Source: Aeromicrobium sp. (GTDB taxonomy: Bacteria > Actinomycetota > Actinomycetes > Propionibacteriales > Nocardioidaceae). Taken from it: 44,594 bases of DNA. The notes beneath the pieces are model-generated. The model saw only the letters and a list, made by a program, of their open reading frames with translations, did no database searches and was not told the origin of the DNA. The translations under genes and the position numbers were made by a program. This document shows positions 42,276 to 44,594 of this stretch, one piece after another. Position 1 is the stretch's first letter. Every line of letters begins with the position of its first letter. The stretch spans positions 1 through 44,594 of the forward strand of contig NZ_JACMOM010000010.1 in NCBI RefSeq assembly GCF_014378035.1, read 5' to 3'.

Positions 42276-42477
42276 TGCGCTTTTCGATGCCCTCGGTGAC
42301 CTGACCATGACGCCGACGGTGCTGGTGTGGTCCGGGCTCGGGCAGCTCGCCGACATCGACCCGGAGCTGGCAGGCGCCGTCCTCGACATCTTGCGTGATG
42401 CCGTTGGGCAGGCCCCGGCATTCGCGGTCATCGTTCGCGATGACCTTGGCGTCAGCGGTTTCGACGGGTTGCTGTGA
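42163..42477 (+). CDS. Barstar-family ribonuclease inhibitor
   Basis: 104 aa. The segment LPTWFGRNLDALFDALGDL (about 29-47) is the barstar hallmark helix. D38 and D42 match D35 and D39 of Bacillus barstar, the residues that plug the barnase active site. The rest shows the three-strand alpha/beta pattern with VLVWSG and AFAVIVRDDL. GTG start in the sequence shared with the RNase remnant. It appears complete and intact although its toxin partner is gone. The last 26 nt overlap the convergent prenyl synthase gene. Confidence 0.88.
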   Translation: MGWSALRLDSTDNVSVQDFYDVIVCSWGLPTWFGRNLDALFDALGDLTMTPTVLVWSGLGQLADIDPELAGAVLDILRDAVGQAPAFAVIVRDDLGVSGFDGLL

Positions 42478-43513
42478 GTGCGAGCGGGCCGAGCACGGCG
42501 CGCGCTGTGGAACCGATCTCATCGATCGCCTGATCTGCCTGCCGCTCGAGACGGCTGATGTCGGCCTCGACCGCCGCACGGGCGCCGGACTCTTCGATCA
42601 GTCTTCGGACTGCGTCGACGCCGTCTGGCGTGCCGAGCCCCTCGGCGAGCACAGCGCGGCCCTTGTCGTCGGTCATCTCCGAGGCCCGCGCCACCAGGAC
42701 GGTGCGCTTGCCCTCGCGCAGGTCATCACCCGCGGGTTTGCCGGTGACGGCCGGATCGCCGAAGACACCGAGCATGTCGTCGCGCAGCTGGAAGGCTTCA
42801 CCAAGAGGTAGTGCGACTGCCGAGAGTGCCGACATGAGCTCGGTTCCGGCACCGGCGAGCGCAGCGCCGATGTGCAACGGACGCTCGACGGTGTATTTCG
42901 CTGACTTGTAGCGCACCACCGTCATGGCCTCCGCGACGGAGAGCGACGCTCGGGTCTGGCCGACGACGTCGAGGAACTGACCGGCGACCACCTCTGTCTT
43001 GCAGAGATCGAGGTGATGGCGTCCGGCGACGACGTGACGGACCAGAGACGGCGAACCGAGCACAGAGTTGGTGAACAGCTCATCGCACCACGAGAGCATC
43101 AGGTCACCAAGAAGGACCGCGGTGGATCTGCCGAATCCGGCGGCGTCACCGAGACGGTCCTGATCCTGGTGCAGGGTCTCGAACTGTCGATGGATGCTCG
43201 GGCGGCCCCTGCGCGTGTCGGACCCATCCATGAGGTCGTCATGCACCAGGGCGCTCGCCTGCAGCCATTCGAGGGCGGCGGCGGCGGCCACGATGGCCGG
43301 CTCGTCGGGATCGCCGCCCGCAACGAGCCATCCGGCCTGACAGAACATCGGACGCAGGCACTTGCCCCCACCCACGAACGCGAGGGCGGCGTCGGCGAGC
43401 TCGTCGAGCTCGGGGCCGAGACCGGCCAGCACTGCGCGCTGGCCCTGGACGAACGTCTCGAGAGTGTGACCGATCAGTGACCGGAAATCTGTGTCGTCGG
43501 CGCGTGAGGTCAC
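42452..43513 (-). CDS. idsA: Trans-isoprenyl diphosphate synthase (GGPP synthase type)
   Basis: 353 aa. First Asp-rich motif DDLMDGSD (about 92-99) with RRGRP after it, and second motif LRDDMLGVFGD near 247-257, which bind the diphosphates through magnesium. The KCLRPMF segment near 50 is the isopentenyl diphosphate site. It makes C15-C20 or longer prenyl chains for menaquinone or carotenoids; the phytoene-desaturase-like gene at the right edge favours geranylgeranyl diphosphate. GTG at 43513 with TATCGT 7 nt upstream. Divergent from metF over 23 nt. Confidence 0.92.
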   Translation of the reverse strand: MTSRADDTDFRSLIGHTLETFVQGQRAVLAGLGPELDELADAALAFVGGGKCLRPMFCQAGWLVAGGDPDEPAIVAAAAALEWLQASALVHDDLMDGSDTRRGRPSIHRQFETLHQDQDRLGDAAGFGRSTAVLLGDLMLSWCDELFTNSVLGSPSLVRHVVAGRHHLDLCKTEVVAGQFLDVVGQTRASLSVAEAMTVVRYKSAKYTVERPLHIGAALAGAGTELMSALSAVALPLGEAFQLRDDMLGVFGDPAVTGKPAGDDLREGKRTVLVARASEMTDDKGRAVLAEGLGTPDGVDAVRRLIEESGARAAVEADISRLERQADQAIDEIGSTARAVLGPLALTATRRNR

Positions 43514-43520
43514 AGCCCGG

Positions 43521-43530
43521 ACGATACCGT
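43521..43530. promoter_or_regulatory. Overlapping divergent -10 boxes of idsA and metF
   Basis: ACGATACCGT reads TACCGT on the plus strand (43525-43530, 6 nt before the metF ATG) and TATCGT on the minus strand (43526-43521, 7 nt before the idsA GTG). The boxes share the TA at 43525-43526; both transcripts would be leaderless. Confidence 0.6.
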
Positions 43531-43536
43531 TGGCGC

Positions 43537-44430
43537 ATGCAATCCGGTCAGCTGTCCCTCGTCGAGGCCCTGCGTGGGCCCACGCCGAGCTATTCCTTCG
43601 AGTTCTTCCCGCCGAAGGACGACGACGGCGAGGCAGTGCTCTGGCGCACCATTGCCGAGCTTGAGCCGCTGGACCCGACCTTCGTGTCGGTGACCTACGG
43701 CGCCGGGGGCACGAGCCAGGAGCGGACGGTCCGCATCACCGCGCGCATTGCCGAGCAGACTGCGATGCGTCCCGTGGGTCACCTGACCCTGGTGGCGCAG
43801 ACCCGGGGCGAGATCGAGTCGGTGCTCAAGCAGTACGCGGCGGCGGGCGTCGACAACGTGCTGGCACTCCGTGGCGACCCCAAGGGTGGGCCACGGGCCC
43901 CATGGGAGTCTCACCCGGACGGCATGGACCACGCCATCGACCTCGTGGCACTCGCGACCGACCTCGGCGGGTTCGAGATCGGCGTCGCCGCGTTTCCCGA
44001 AGGCCATCCAGATGCCGCCAGCCTCGACGCCGACGCCGAGGTGCTCGTCGCGAAGGCACGCGCCGGGGCCGACTACGCGATCACCCAGCTGTTCTTCCGG
44101 GCCTCCGACTACTTCTCGCTCGTCGAACGCGTGCGCGCCCTGGGCAGCGACATGCCGATCGTGCCGGGCATCATGCCGATCCTCAACTTCGCGCAGGTCG
44201 CGCGCATGGCCGAGCTGTCGGGTGCCGAACTGCCCCGCGAGGTGCTCGACGAGGTCGAGCCCATCCAGGACGACAAGGACGCCGTGCGAGCCAAGGGCAT
44301 CGAGCTTGCCACGAACCTGTGCCGCGACCTGCTCGCCGGCGGCGCTCCGGGACTCCACTTCATCACCCTCAACCGGTCGAAGGCGACACGAGAGATCTTC
44401 GAGGCCCTCCGGGCAGCCGGCGTCCTCTGA
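43537..44430 (+). CDS. metF: Methylenetetrahydrofolate reductase
   Basis: 297 aa FAD enzyme that reduces 5,10-methylene-THF to 5-methyl-THF for methionine synthesis. SFEFFPPKDDDGE near 20-32 (with the catalytic Glu), TYGAGGTSQERT near 55-66, NVLALRGDPKG near 107-117, and FPEGHP near 152 are family motifs. DYAITQLFF near 185 and GIMPI near 212 complete the TIM barrel. The ATG at 43537 is 6 nt after TACCGT. The partner gene gcvT, also folate-linked, is far to the left of the window. A short gap leads to the convergent desaturase-like gene. Confidence 0.93.
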   Translation: MQSGQLSLVEALRGPTPSYSFEFFPPKDDDGEAVLWRTIAELEPLDPTFVSVTYGAGGTSQERTVRITARIAEQTAMRPVGHLTLVAQTRGEIESVLKQYAAAGVDNVLALRGDPKGGPRAPWESHPDGMDHAIDLVALATDLGGFEIGVAAFPEGHPDAASLDADAEVLVAKARAGADYAITQLFFRASDYFSLVERVRALGSDMPIVPGIMPILNFAQVARMAELSGAELPREVLDEVEPIQDDKDAVRAKGIELATNLCRDLLAGGAPGLHFITLNRSKATREIFEALRAAGVL

Positions 44431-44447
44431 CGTCTGCGAGAACGGCG

Positions 44448-44594
44448 TCAGCGGGCTGACGGGCCGACGGCCTCGGCGATAGCGGCCGTCGCCATGCCGA
44501 TCGCCTCCAGGGTGCCGCCGGGATGCGCGTGGGCGCCTGCGAAGTACACGCCACCTCTCGGCGCGACGCCGGGCAGCTCGAGCGCCGTCGTCCA
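44448..44594 (-). CDS. C-terminal end of phytoene desaturase-like FAD oxidoreductase
   Basis: Only the last 48 codons are in the window; the start lies beyond the right edge. The residues WTTALELPGVAPRGGVYFAGAHAHPGG then LEAIGMATAAIAEAVG match the C-terminal FAD-binding segment of the CrtI/phytoene-dehydrogenase-like family (GVYFAGAHAHPG). Next to a prenyl diphosphate synthase this points to carotenoid or related isoprenoid metabolism, but many family members act elsewhere. Converges with metF across 17 nt. Confidence 0.75.
   Translation of the reverse strand, partial: WTTALELPGVAPRGGVYFAGAHAHPGGTLEAIGMATAAIAEAVGPSAR

Overview
The window is GC-rich chromosomal DNA of an actinobacterium. Evidence includes a bcc-aa3 type cytochrome supercomplex (qcrCAB with a diheme QcrC, ctaCDEF), class II DAHP synthase, a PASTA-domain Ser/Thr kinase, the DUF3043 and DUF427 families, frequent GTG/TTG starts and many apparently leaderless transcripts. 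From memory, the gene set and order follow a conserved actinobacterial block matching roughly Rv2215 (dlaT) to Rv2172c of Mycobacterium tuberculosis: dlaT, pepB, gcvT, glycerate kinase, HesB/ErpA, adoK, ctaC, qcrB/A/C, ctaE, trpD, the DEDD-UvrC-like protein, NlpC/P60, fadD15, a START-like protein, plsC, aroG, pknL, a prenyl synthase and MTHFR. The non-mycobacterial features (pspA-htpX-pspAB, tandem ROK kinases) suggest Propionibacteriales, perhaps Nocardioidaceae/Aeromicrobium-like. That placement is inference. I see no tRNA, rRNA, CRISPR array, insertion sequence or prophage; this is core chromosome.

Layout. 1-5.5 kb: minus-strand sucB (cut by the edge), lpdA, a serine hydrolase and pepA, plus a small J-domain-like protein. 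5.6-9.7 kb: gcvT, a 66-aa protein, DUF3043, then the envelope-stress cluster pspA-htpX-pspAB. 9.7-13.7 kb: an Rv3722c-type aspartate aminotransferase, glycerate kinase, erpA and adoK. 13.7-22.4 kb: respiratory chain, ctaCDF with an L,D-transpeptidase converging on ctaE-qcrCAB at a perfect 17-bp inverted repeat. 22.4-26 kb: pseudo-receiver, trpD, stand-alone RAM domain and a DEDDh/GIY-YIG nuclease. 26.1-28.9 kb: a small four-cysteine protein behind a 15-codon leaderless mini-ORF, then a c-di-AMP (ydaO) riboswitch controlling an NlpC/P60 hydrolase and a downstream HEATH metallopeptidase-like protein. 28.9-39 kb: acyl-CoA ligase, START-like protein, Cys-motif protein, two tandem ROK sugar kinases, small membrane protein, lipase, acyltransferase, phosphofructokinase with a pyrophosphate-type signature, DUF427, aroG and DUF1990. 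39-44.6 kb: EamA permease, PknL-like kinase, barstar behind a gutted barnase gene, prenyl synthase, metF and the end of a phytoene-desaturase-like gene.

Points of most interest: (1) 17 genes have a TANNNT -10 element exactly 6-7 nt before the start codon, so leaderless mRNA seems the normal form here; several divergent pairs have abutting or TA-sharing -10 boxes. (2) The leaderless 15-codon ORF coupled by ATGA to the Cys4 protein. (3) The ydaO riboswitch tying c-di-AMP to wall hydrolysis. (4) An immunity gene left behind after an apparently clean deletion of its RNase partner. (5) A PFK with D104/K124. (6) Convergent coding overlaps of 25 to 95 nt. I do not see a wholly new multi-gene system; items 1, 2 and 4 are the best candidates for new biology.
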